Positions 21,935 to 32,480 of a stretch of DNA of 64,000 bases are shown here, piece by piece; the stretch's first letter is position 1; each line of letters begins with the position of its first letter. The notes under the pieces are model-generated. The model was given only the letters and a program-made list of their open reading frames with translations. It ran no database searches and had not been told where the DNA came from. The position numbers were made by a program, and so were the translations under genes. The stretch is from Carettochelys insculpta (taxonomy: Eukaryota; Chordata; Testudines; Carettochelyidae). The stretch lies in the NCBI RefSeq assembly GCF_033958435.1, contig NC_134138.1, positions 266,081,798 through 266,145,797 on the forward strand, in the 5' to 3' direction.

Positions 21935-22027
21935 CTGAGGGATAGTACACCAAGATAAATTCAGTATGAAAAAGACTTGTAGGTACGTACCCAGATGGAC
22001 AGAAAAGTTATTAGGATAGAGAATGTC

Positions 22028-25000
22028 ATCACCATCATCATCATCATCAAACAGCCATGGGCTCAGCACCCATTGGTGTCTGATGCCTCTCTCACATTTC
22101 CTTCCATCTTTCCCTGTCCAGTGCCAAGTGGCTTAGCTTCTGTAGACCAGCTGTGCACCAATCTACTATATCATCTACCCATTCTCTGTGGGGTCTGCCT
22201 CTCCTATTCAAACTGTCCATTATGCCGAATACCAGGGTTTTGATTTTTCGTTTGTTGTTCATGCTGCAAATATGCCCAGATAGTTGTAGCTTGTGTTTTA
22301 TAACCTCCTGCAGCAGGTTCTCTTTTGGCTGTATCCTTCTATATAATTCCTCATTGGTGACCTTTTGCATCCATCCTATTCTCAGAATCTTTCTATAACA
22401 ACTTCCTTCGAACGCCAATAATCTCCTTTTTGAATCTTTCATTATCACCCATGTCTCAAATCCATATGACATGCTGCTGAATACACGTTTTCAAGATGCT
22501 CAGCTTCATTCTTAAGCTAATTCCTTTACTTTTCCAGATCTTATCCGTCGCCTTCAAACTCGCTCTTGCTTTCACTATCCTAGTCACTATTTCCTTCTTA
22601 CAGTCTTGATCATATGTTATGTTGCTCCCCAAATATGTGAACTTCTCTATATTTTCTACTTCAATACCATCAACACTGATCTTCCTTCCTATTTTCTTAT
22701 CTCCAAATACCATTGTTTTTGTTTTATCGATGTTCATAATCACTCCATACTGCTTCCCTTCTTCATTTAGCACCTTCACCATTTTTGCTAGCCTCTCCTC
22801 ATCTTCCTCAATGATAACTATATCATCCATGAACCTCAAGTTGTTAATTCTTTTCCCATGCACAGATATCCCTTCTACCTCCTTCCTTGATCTTGTCCAT
22901 TGCTCTCTCCAGATGTGCGATGAAGATACTTGGCGATATTGGATCTCCTTGTCTCGTACCTCTACTTGTTTTAAACCAACTTCCCAACTCCTCACATGTT
23001 CTCACTGCTGCCTCCTCATTGTCATTGATATCCTTCATCAACCATATCAGTTGGCTATCCACTCCATATGACTCCAACACCGCCCAAGTCACTTTCTGAT
23101 CTATACTGTCAAATGTCTTTTGAAAATCAACGAAGCAAGTGTGTACATTCTTGTTCTTTCGTCGAGCTTTCTCCGTTATCAGTCTTAGTGCCAATATCTG
23201 CTGTATGGTACTTCTGTCTTTTCTGAACCCTGCTTGCTCGTCTGCTGTATGTTCTATCTGCGATCTTAGTCTCTCCATCAGTATCATCCTCAGCATCTTG
23301 CCTAGATGACTCATTAGGGCAATCGTTCTGTAGTTCTTGCACTCCAATGTACTTCCTTTCTTGTGTATTGTCACTAGCACAGATCTTGTCCATTCCTTAG
23401 GTACCTTCCCTTCTTTCAATGATCTATTACATAGTCAGTGTATTTCCTGAATCACGCTTTCTCCACCATATTTGATCATCTCTCCCATGATCTTATAATT
23501 TCCAGACCTCTTGTTGTTCTTTAGTCATTTCACTACTTTTTCTACTTCCTTCTTTGAAATATCGCTCTTTTCTTCATGCTCGGTGGAGATATCTCTTTCA
23601 GTTCTTCAGTCAGTCTCCCTGAGACACTCAGGTCCAACTGTGCTTTGTATAGATTGGTTCAGTATCTTGTCCATTGCTGAACAATTTTCTCCCTGTTCAT
23701 AAGCACTTCTTTGTTCTCATCTTTGATTGTCATCTGCTTCAGTTGCCATTTCCGATTAATATTCCTAATTGTTTTATACACCTCCCTGGTCTTACATTCG
23801 CTGTAATACCTCTCTATAGCTTCACATTGCGTCTCTAACCATATCTCCTTATCCTTTGTGGCTGCTTTCCTTACCTGATGGCATTTCACCCTAGATTGCT
23901 GTTCCACCATCTTGGAAACATCTCTCCTGATCTTCAACACTCTCTTCTCTTGAACCAACTTCTGTGTCTCCTGAGTAATCCACTTCTTATTGATCTTTGC
24001 TTCTTCTGGAACAGTCTGCTCAATTGCCTCTTCTATAGCAACTATCTTATCTAGGTCTATCCCTGTGACTCTCTTATCTAGGTCTTTCTCTGTGGTGATA
24101 TTTTTAATCTTCTCATCGAGCACTGCTCTGTATGCATTCCCTGTTTCTTCCTCATGTAGCCTTGCCACGTCTCTTCTTTTATTAAACTGTGTCTTACATT
24201 TTTTTTCGAGTTTTATCTTGATGTTTGCGGTCACTAGACTGTGGTCTGAGTCTATATCCACTCCTTGGAAAGTTCGGCACTGCTGTATTGATGTTATCCA
24301 TCTTCTTCTTATCAAAATCATATCTATTACGTTCTTGGACTTCCCGTCATTCGACCACCATGTCCACTTCCTACAGTCCTTTTGTTGGAATCTCATGTTT
24401 GTTGATCACCATCTCATGCTTTGCAGCAAACTCCAGTAGTTTCTCACCTCATTCACTTCTTTCTCCATCTCCAAACCTTCCCATGACTCTCTCCCAACCT
24501 TCGCTATCTGTTCCAACCTTCGCATTCCAATCTCCTCTGATGATCAAAAGATCTTTCTTCGGCATCTCCTCTACCATCTTTGTCAAGTCTTTACAGAATA
24601 GCCCAATCTCTTCCTCCGTACTGTTCAACATGGGTGCGTACATCTGAAATGACTGAGATGTTGAAAGGTTTTGCTTTGAATCTCTCTACCATCATTCTTG
24701 CACTCACCAGTTTGTATGCTAATAATGCTCTTCTAGCTGTTACGCTAAGAAGTAATCTGACTCCTGCTTCATGCTGCCTTGTGTTTCCTGACCAAATGAC
24801 TTTGCAATCGCATCTCTCCTGATGTCGTCCAATGCATCTCTGCCAGCCCAAGTATATCACATCAGTATCTCTCCATCTCCTTCCGAAGCAGCTCTAATTT
24901 TCCAGATGCCCACAGTGTTCGGATGTTCCATGTTCCAATGGATAGCATACGTGTTCATTGTAATTTTCTTTCAGTAGACAATTTATCGACCCAACCCTGA

Positions 25001-25215
25001 TTACTCAATTGGTATCGCGAACCTTGTTTATCCGGGCCACGTCCTAGCTGGCATCTTTTATCATTTAGTTGTACTGGAATCAGATTTAATTCGTATTGTT
25101 GTTTGACAGTCAGCACATTGACATTTATCTGACCAGCCCTCCTCCTTCATCCAGGCTTGGGACTGGCATGGAGCTCGTAGAGGCTTCATGGTGGAGTTGA
25201 TAGGGAGTGTGCTTG
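22028..25215 (-). mobile_element. RTE-type LINE, near complete
   Basis: Read on the reverse strand, the copy runs from a 5' region containing AGCCTCTACGAGCTCCATGC through an endonuclease and a reverse transcriptase to a short (GAT/ATG)n tail at about 22028-22049. Short trinucleotide tails are typical of RTE-clade LINEs. At roughly 3.2 kb it fits the length of a full RTE element. The 5' border is approximate. Confidence 0.8.
22092..24960 (-). pseudogene. RTE endonuclease-reverse transcriptase ORF, frameshifted
   Basis: Going 5' to 3' on the reverse strand: endonuclease start IGTWNIRTLW near 24.93 kb; GDWNAKVG near 24.52 kb; DHSLV endonuclease end near 24.24 kb; a helical linker; then reverse transcriptase with KEWTRSVLVTIHKKG, CKNYRTIALMSHLGKML, ADEQAGFRKDRSTIQQI, FVDFQKTFDSI, TRQGDPISPSIF, and the catalytic box FMDDI near 22.83 kb. 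The C-terminal part has YLGSNI, CYRKILRIGW, GRPHREWVDDIVDW and LDRERWKEM. The protein nicks target DNA and copies its own RNA. The frame is broken into at least five pieces by indels and stops, so it is inactive. The endonuclease fold and the ERWKEM end place it near RTE/BovB rather than CR1. Confidence 0.82.
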
Positions 25216-27509
25216 GGTTTATAGAGCAATCATATGGGTATTATACAGATAGTTAGGCAAGGAGGCAAGTTATAGTAGGAGAAATACCAGTGCCCCTATT
25301 GGTCACATTACTGAGTTTGCTAGTGGAGGTGGTTCACAAACAATCCTTCTCCAGTCTTGTTAGAAATTCATACCATATCTGAGCCCCAGTAGAAGCACTT
25401 CAGTCACGTGACACAATGATGACCACTATTTTCGGCTCTGTGGACAAGGGGATAAGTCATGTTCAACACTGTCATTTCGTTATCACTAAATCCTGGCATC
25501 TGCAGAGGTAAGACTTTTGGGCACCCAAGATCTGAGGCCAAGCTGTCTAATGTGTATTTAGTAGCAGTTACTCCCTTCTTCCTTATTATTTGTATCTTTT
25601 TTAGCTAATGTTTATTTAGTTACTAATTTTGGTGTGCACTTCTCCTATAAGTTAGTGTATTAATGATTTCAACTTGCGTCACTTTATTGCCATGGCAGTC
25701 TTGCGGTGAGACATTGGCAGATCTTCCTGTCCTAAAATATCCAAAAGTTTGTTAGTTCATATTCCTGTGGTTGCCTAATGTTATGTGCAAACTTCTCCCT
25801 TAAATGCTCAGTTCACAGTTTCCCAAAAGTGAGGAGCAGTGGTGGCCATTTATCTGTCACACAGCCCAGAGGCTTCAAGCCTCAACCTAGCTACTTAGCC
25901 TTATGTCTAACAGGGATACAGGCCTGTAGGCAGGAGTGTGACAGACTTGCTGGGCTCCTTGGCAAGTGGGAGGGTGGCTCTGCAGTCCCAGAAAGGGCAG
26001 AATTGGAACAGGCAGCCCTCAGCTCCACCCAGAGTATGCTGTTGCCGCCCAGCTGCAGCACAGGTGCTCCAGAAGTGATTTAAAGGGCCTGGTGCTCTAG
26101 CTGCTGCTGCTCCTGTGCAGCAGCAGGAGCTCCAGGTCCTTTTGTATCACTGGGCCCCAAGCTAACTGTTCCCTTCTGCCCTCCCCATGCCAGTCGGTTA
26201 ATTGCGTTACTGCTAAATAACTCATAGCTGAAGCTCAGTCTATGGGATACAAGGGTTTAAACAGCTTACAAAAATATTCTACGTTTTTTTGTTCTTAGTT
26301 GTAAGTTTTTATAGCAATTTCTATAGAAATCTATTTGACGTCTTGCTTGTATTGGTTTAATCTCTATTAAATTCTGAGACTTTTCCATAAAGAGGGAAGC
26401 AAATGTCCTTTCAGCAACTACTCAGACTCCTAGTTTTTCACCAGCTAAGAAGATTTTTAGCAGGGGTGGGGGTGGGAAGTCCATGTTGAAGTATTAGTAG
26501 CAAATCACTGCCTTATATCTTGCCCTGACATTATCTAATATTGCATTGACAGAAGGGACTCTGACCCAGTTTCTGCACACATATGCATAGCTTTGAATTC
26601 AGTGGGATTCCTCACCTGTGTAAAGTTAAGCCTACGTGTAAGTGTTTGTAGCTTCAGTTCCTGTGGGAGTAGGGGGAGACGTTATGCTTATGGATTACGG
26701 AATACTGCCAACTTCTGTGTCTATAGGAGAGAATGTGATCCGCCTCCCCATCCCAAATTTTGATCCAAGATCTGTAACCAAGAAAGCTAATAGAGATAGT
26801 TGGGATGGATTGTTCTGTGTAGGCTAAAGAAAACAGTTTGAATATTTAACCAAATAAATTGTCCCCTACATTGTATGCAACCCAAACATCATAGCTCTGC
26901 CAACCTGACTGCAGGCAAAGATGGAACTGACACTATTGATTTCCCTCGTCAGCTGAGAGTAACGAAAAAAAGCAAATAACATCAATAGTGACAAGTGAAA
27001 TGGATTTTTACAACCTTTATATTTCTAATATTCAATTATATTATTTGTAGTAAAGATAAAGACATTTTGGCTGTCATTTTAACCCAATTGAAAATGCATT
27101 GAATCATGCGAACATGTGGGCACAGAGCTGTCCTCTCTGTAGGATGAGATAGGAGAGCCACCCCAGGCCCCACGCTTTTGGAGACCCCACAGAGGCTGCC
27201 CGAACTGTCCTATGTATGGGAGTGGGAAGGATTACCTAGGGCCAGAGGTGGTGTGTGGTGGTGACAGCAGCAGCAACAGGGAGTTGCCTTCCCCCAAGGC
27301 ACACAAGCATGCAGGTCACAGGAGCTCATCAGCCTGCTCTGCTCTGCCACTCTCCCAGCCCTCAGAGTCCTGCTTCCCACAATGGGCTCAGAGGGTGGTC
27401 ACGTGAAGCAGGCTGCTTCTCCTGTTGCCCGCAGGGTGAGTCGGGCAGTGGAGGCAACCCCCAGCCCTGGGTGGAGTGGGGGCAGGAGAGGGGCAGGGTG
27501 GGCTCTGGG
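25216..27509. other. Intergenic; one ancient repeat phrase
   Basis: No gene is seen. Around 26590-26645 a phrase (ATTCAGTGGGATTCCTCACC, then TAAAGTTAAGC) resembles an ancient repeat common in sauropsids, too short to name. Confidence 0.4.
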
Positions 27510-28950
27510 ACAAAGACTGTCCTTCAAAGACTGTTTTTTCAATTGAATCTCCAGTGTCCTATCACTCTTAACTTCTATCAGCTTCACCTGAATGTTGCTT
27601 GAGAGATGGGGCAAGGTCACTCCCTCAGTTAGTAAAGGTCGGATAATCCAGTCATTCAGGGGTACATTTCCTTCAGGAAAATATTTATGCAAACTGGCTC
27701 TGAGAGAAGTCAAATAATTCTTGATGCCCTTCACAACACTCAATAGCTGAGATTCTGTTTCTGTTCTTCAGTAGTGTCAGATAACGAGAAGAGAATGCTT
27801 AAAGCAGTTTCAGTTGTTTCAGTCTTTGTTTTCCAGAAACCTAGTTTTCTCTTCAATGCCATTATCATGTTGTGCAGGTCAAAAATAGTATTTTCTGCTC
27901 CTTGCAAGGAGACATTTATTCAGTTTGTTAAAGATATCGGCAAGGTAAGCCACAAGTAAGGTCAGCAGGGATCACAAAGTGTGCCTGCTTTGTTAAAATT
28001 CAAATCCAACAGAAAAAGTCCAACTACATTGCTCATTTCATAAACATATTGCAACACGTTTCTCCTGGAGGGCTGCCTGACTTCCATGTGAATCAACAAA
28101 GCATTTTGCTCCAAAGCCATTTTGGCACAAAGCATTGCAAGGAGACATGCCTTTGTGGGCTGTGTCTTAAAGTTTGTGATTTTAATAGCAGAACTCAGAA
28201 CATCTCTATGTTCCTGATCCATGCTTTGAGTTGCAAGAGCTTTACAGTGCAGCATATAATGCTTGCTCCACATATATCGTGGACATGGACTCAATTTCAA
28301 ACACTTTGGCTTTCAAGCTGGATCTAGTACTCCAGATATGGGCTCCACCCATCCAGATTCAAAGACAGCCTCCCCACTTCAAACTCATGAGATGTTGGAA
28401 AGTTGTTTAAAATGTTAAGCAGTTCAGATCCAGTTGCATGCATCTTAATTGGCTTGCAGAACAAAAAATCATCCAGTATTGAATGTAAGCAACTAAATTA
28501 GTTTCTTTTGATGTATCCATTGTTTCATCCAGCTGAGTTGCAAACCAGAGATCAACTGTGCCTTGATATTGTCTGATGTGTCAGAGATTTGGTGTCTGGG
28601 TTGTCTAACACCAGCATTTGTAACCTCTGCTTCACTGTCACCAAGGATTGTTCTGCACGATTCAATTGGAGCTGGGAGAATCAGTTTTTCCCCAGTTACA
28701 TAAGGCTTTTTATTCTTGGCAATGTGGTATGCAACTTGATATGATGCTTTTAAAGCACTTACAGGGAATGATGTCACATTTTTCATTTTTTTTTGTTCGG
28801 TTTAATTTCTTGTAGCTTTCACTTGAGGGAAAAAAAAAAGAAAGGAAACCCTCTGTTCTTTCCCACCAGATTATCATGGATTGTTTCTAAATGGCATTTT
28901 AGTTTTGTTGTCTTCAGGTATGCTTTGTTGCATTGCGCTGCTTTATTCCC
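27510..28950 (-). pseudogene. Fossil hAT transposase with BED zinc finger (ZBED5/FAM200-like)
   Basis: The reverse strand holds broken pieces in the right order. They are: part of a BED finger (CNKAYLKTTKLKCHLETIH) near 28.87-28.95 kb; ALKASYQVAYHIAKNKKPYV near 28.7 kb; FLFCKPIKMHATGSELLNIL near 28.46 kb; the conserved catalytic-region segment CKALATQSM, LLIHMEVR near 28.05-28.25 kb; and IEVKSDRTLEIQL near 27.55 kb, which precedes the dimerisation domain. This order and these motifs match hAT transposases such as those that gave rise to ZBED5 and FAM200 in other vertebrates. Several frameshifts and the missing C-terminal dimerisation segment make it dead. No terminal repeats were found. Confidence 0.7.
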
Positions 28951-29254
28951 CCTCTATCAACTTCAGCCATTTAATCTGGTTTTTGTATTGGAACCCCACT
29001 GTCTTCTGGGAATAGGTACCAATCCATTTTTCACCCCAGAATGATATGAAAAAATATCAAACTCACTGGTGGCATAAACATGGCCCAACTCCTTGTTATA
29101 AGGATAGCACAAAATACTAACCGGGAAGGAGGGCATGGTATTCATTGTAGAAATCATGGGCTGGTAGCGGGACTCTTTCTATCAGCCACTGACAGCTGGA
29201 GGTGGTGCTCATGCTGCCCCAGGAAGCCAAATGTGGGGTACCCTCTGTGCCAGA

Positions 29255-29350
29255 CAATGTTCTCTGTAATCTTTTTCATCCATGTGCAGATTTTTTCCAT
29301 CCATGTGTAGACTAAAGTTTTTTTTATGTGCACCAAGGCATGTGTGAATG
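29255..29350 (-). mobile_element. Short hAT-like MITE, inverted partial copy
   Basis: CAATGTTCTCTGTAATCTTT, followed by CATCCATGTGCAGA, is the complement of the right end of the element at 19871-20047. The far end is lost. Confidence 0.5.
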
Positions 29351-29369
29351 TAAGTAAGCAGGTAAGTGT

Positions 29370-29570
29370 GGAACACCCCACACCTCCTTGTGCACCCCAC
29401 TCCCTGCCCCAGGCTAGAGCCTACACCCCTCACTCACTTCTGAATCCACATTCCCCTCAGACCCTGCACCCTCATCTTTCCTGCACCTGAACTCCCGCCC
29501 AGACCCTACAAGCTGAACCGGTCCTGCACTCCAATCCTCTGACTCCATCCCAGAGCACATACCCCCAAAA
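29370..29570. repeat. Degenerate C-rich array
   Basis: Repeats of the type CACCCCACTCCCTGCCCCAG and CAGACCCTGCACCC occur with heavy drift. Confidence 0.5.
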
Positions 29571-29774
29571 GTACCTCTTTTTCAAAAAAAGCAAAGTATC
29601 TCCAGTACCTACAATTTTATGACTTTTTTTTTTCTACCATTGCAATACATTTGTTTAAACAACTTAATTGTAATTGCTCAGTTGGAAGAAATTGCCTACA
29701 GGCAACAAACTTGCCATCAGACATGACTGTGCAGAAAAGATAAATCTAAAAATTAGATGAACATAAAATAAGTC

Positions 29775-30330
29775 CAAAACAAAAAAAGCAGTCCAGTAGC
29801 ACTTTAAAGACTAACAAAATAATTTATTAGGTGAGGAGCTTTTGTGGGGCAGACCCACTTCTTCAGATCATAGCCATACCAGAACAGACTCAATATTTAA
29901 GGCACAGAGAACCAAAAATAGTAATCAAGGTTGACAAATCAGAAAATTATTATCAAAGTGAGCAAATCAGTGAGTGGGGGTGGGGGGCAAAAATTAGATA
30001 AAGCAAAGTATGAAAAAGAGCCCCTATAATGAGCTAGAAAATTGCTGTCCTGTCAAACCACGTTAATGTGTTGAATTTTAATATAAAAGAGAGTTCAGCA
30101 GCTTCTCTTTCCAAAGGGCTGTGAAAGTTCCTTTTCAGTAAAACACACACTTTCAGGTCATTAACAGAATGGCCCACTTCATTAAAGTGCTGGTTGACAG
30201 GTTTGTGAATCAGGCATGTTTTTATGTCTGTTTTATGCCCATTAATTCTTTGTCTAAGAGACAAAGCATGTGGGCATTGTTAGCACATGATGGCACATAT
30301 GATGTTAGTTGAGAAACATTAGAATGTGCC
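29775..30330 (-). mobile_element. Penelope-like element, truncated, with endonuclease remnant
   Basis: The forward strand starts with the complement of the tail (CAAAACAAAAAAAGCAGTCC) seen at 14.4 and 21.4 kb and continues into a reverse-strand coding remnant of a GIY-YIG domain. This copy ties the tail family to Penelope-like elements. Its hammerhead-like site near 29.83-29.87 kb is broken: GAAA has become AAAA. Confidence 0.78.
30034..30306 (-). pseudogene. GIY-YIG endonuclease remnant of the Penelope-like element
   Basis: The reverse strand reads NIICAIMC, a stop, then SLRQRINGHKTDIK, KPVNQHFNEVGHSVNDLKV and LEREAAELSFILKFNTL. This is the C-terminal half of the GIY-YIG fold found at the end of Penelope-like polyproteins: the R-x3-H segment, then H-F-x-x-x-G-H-S, then the ExxE-type helix. 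The N-terminal YVG part, with the catalytic tyrosine, has been lost by a small deletion and a stop codon (TAA at 30280-30282). The domain would have nicked target DNA. Confidence 0.75.
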
Positions 30331-30939
30331 CGTGAGTCTCCATTTTTAATTAATAAAAAAGGTTGAGAAACACAGAATGAATGTACTGTCTGGAAGAGCT
30401 CTGCATACCCCTGGTTGAGAACCACTGCCCTAGAGAACCACCAGAACCCCACCTCTCAACCACCCTGAACCCAAACTCCCTCCTCTGGTCCAATTTCCTG
30501 CTCCAGCTCAGAATCTGCATCCACCAGCCAAACTCCCTCTCCCAGTCTGCACCCCTTTCCCCACCCAAGTCCCCTCTCAGAGCCTCGGGCAAGCGTAGGA
30601 GAGACGGAGTTTGAGTCGGGGGAAGGCCTGCACATTCTGGGCACCGGCAACATTTCTCCAAACCTGCAGCCCCTGCGTCCCACACTCCCAGACCTGAGTT
30701 CTACTATACAGTACAGTAGTTTGGCAGGTGCCTTGTTCCTAGCGGTGGCATCGCCACCTACTGACCTTCTGTGCTCATTGCAGCACTGAGGCTGCGCCTG
30801 GCGATTACGAATTGCGCAACAACTATGTTGATGGCTCCTGGAAGCCAGGCGTGGTGAGAAACCAGGCAGCTTCACTAGCGAGGCTGGAGCAGACAGGGTT
30901 TGTGTACCGAGTGCCTTTTGCAGGCTGCGAAATGAGAGC
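30331..30939. other. Intergenic; C-rich tract and hAT-like right end
   Basis: CCCCTGGTTGAGAACCACTG at 30408-30427 looks like one end of a hAT element whose other end I cannot place. A C-rich degenerate array follows at about 30430-30640. GC content rises after 30.75 kb toward the CpG island. Confidence 0.4.
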
Positions 30940-32016
30940 AGAGCGTTGCAGAAACTAACCCCGTCTCTTTTCTTTATGGCGCGCCCAGAAGGAATCCCAG
31001 GGAGCGTGTGGGGGAGTGGCAGCTTCTTTCTTACTTGGAGGGGTGAAATCCAGACCGCCCTCGGTGCATCAGCAATTGCAAACTAGCGACAGCCTTCACC
31101 CCCTCGTCCTCCCCATACTCGTCACGCTCCCTCGCTCGCCGTCAGACGGCGAACGATTAGGGCGATCTGGGGCCTGGCAGCTCGCGGCTGGACGGAGCAT
31201 TGCGCTTTTGCAGCCGCCCGGGAAAGGCACGTAAGGGGAGCGGTGTCAGCTCGCGGAGAAAGTGTTCTCTGATTTGCTGCACTTCCTGTTGAGCGCAGCC
31301 GCTTGTTTGCAACAGAGCCACATTGCGCGGCAGCGCCTCCTCCTTCAGGCTGGGGGCTGTTTCCTCGCAGTCCCAGTCCCGGATAATCACCAGTCCTGCC
31401 TGGGGATTCCGGCTTGCAGCCCGAAAGGGGAACCAGACTGAAACTGCACCAGCGCCTTCTCCGGGCCTGCGGGAGTTCCCCCGGAGCCTGGCCTCGCTCG
31501 GCGGCCGCCTGGAGCTCCGGCTTGTTGCAGCGCAGAGGAGGGCGCGTTTCAGCGAGCAGCTGCCCTCGCACCGCCTGCCGCTTGACAGCCCTCGGCGCGG
31601 GAGCCGCACTCCGGGGGTTGTACTGATTTGCAGACAGCGTCGAGCTCAACTTCTGCGCCTTCCTCTTTCTCCCCGGGGCACGTGGGGCGGGGGACATGCC
31701 ACTCGGCCGTGCAAAGGGAAGGAAACTTTCCCACCCCCCGGGAAGCTCCGGCGCAGTGTGAGCGGGCGGAAGAGCGCTAAGCTGAAGCGCAGGCTTAAGG
31801 ATGTCTCACGCTCTGGCTCCCGAAGGAGACGGGACCCCTAACAATTCTCCCAGCCGCGATTAAAAGGCGCAGGTGGAGACACTCCTCCCTTCCCCTTTGG
31901 CTCCCCCGCCCCCAGCTGCGGAGGGCTCGAAAACAAGCCCAGCTTGGCCGCGGGCTGGCCAGTGGTGGGAGGTGGAAAAGGCGCCGTGCTCGGGAGCGGG
32001 CTGTGCCGCCCGCGGG

Positions 32017-32115
32017 ATGGGAAGCACTGCCATGGACACCAAGAAGAAGGATGCTTCCAGCAGCGGCAGGAAAGGCTCCAGCCAGAAGAGACGCATCTTG
32101 AGAGTGCACATCCCT
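32017..32115 (+). CDS. PRKAG2: PRKAG2 first coding exon (AMPK gamma-2 subunit, long isoform N-terminus)
   Basis: The exon encodes 33 residues, beginning MGSTAMDTKKKDASSS and ending QKRRILRVHIP, directly before a consensus GTAAGT donor in phase 0. As I recall it, the long mammalian PRKAG2 isoform begins MGSAVMDTKKKK and has QKRRSLRVHIP at the same exon border. The start ATG has G at -3 and +4. It is the first in-frame ATG after an in-frame TAA at 31861-31863, which supports this start. PRKAG2 is a regulatory subunit of the AMP-activated kinase heterotrimer; its four CBS repeats bind AMP, ADP and ATP. Those repeats are encoded by later exons outside the window. This segment is a basic, Ser-rich, probably disordered extension. 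Compared with the mammalian form it lacks several residues in the Gly/Ser linker. Confidence 0.9.
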
Positions 32116-32121
32116 GTAAGT
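32116..32121 (+). other. Splice donor of PRKAG2 intron 1
   Basis: GTAAGT follows CCT (Pro33) directly. It is a perfect donor consensus and leaves the frame in phase 0. Confidence 0.88.
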
Positions 32122-32480
32122 CCCCCCGCCCCGCGGAGCTGAAGTGACTGCAGCTCTGGCAGCCCACGCGCCTCCGGCCCCTAAGCAGCAGGTGGGGGGT
32201 TGCTGCGCAGTGCGGTCCCCCTTCCCACTTAGCATCAACAGGTGGGTGGGTGGCTGGGGGGCGCGTGGCAATGCGCCTCCTGTCCTGCAGCAGGGGCTTC
32301 ACTGTGCAGTGTCTGCCTCTCCTGTCCCTTAGCAACAGCTGGGGGCGGGGGCGGGCGAAGGGCCCCCTGCGCGCCCCTGACGTGCAGCGGCAGCTGGGGG
32401 ACGCGGAGAAGCGGCTGCAGTGCAGTGCAGCGCGCGCTGGGGTGGCTGGGTGGGTTCCTGCGTGCAGGGTATGCCCCTGC

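Larger units (their letters stand above)
30940..32480 (+). promoter_or_regulatory. CpG-island promoter region of PRKAG2
   Basis: CpG density is far above the surrounding sequence, the mark of an unmethylated vertebrate promoter. GC boxes are visible, for example GGGGCGGGGG near 31685 and GCGGGCGGAAG near 31763. No convincing TATA box sits at a fixed distance from the start codon, which fits dispersed initiation. The transcription start cannot be placed from sequence alone. The island continues past the splice donor into intron 1. Confidence 0.75.

Noticed and set aside
22020..22050. CAT/ATC repeat read as an independent microsatellite
   Set aside because: It sits exactly at the 3' end of the RTE element and is better explained as its tail.
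29830..29875. Hammerhead motif in the 29.8-kb Penelope copy
   Set aside because: The invariant GAAA has become AAAA next to stem II, so I did not annotate it as a ribozyme.
31122..31841. Long overlapping frames on both strands in the CpG island
   Set aside because: High GC removes stop codons. No domain, splice context or conserved motif supports a protein.
31873..32016. In-frame N-terminal extension of PRKAG2 from a GTG at 31873
   Set aside because: There is no ATG in this stretch, and TAA closes the frame at 31861. The ATG at 32017 has good context and matches the known N-terminus.
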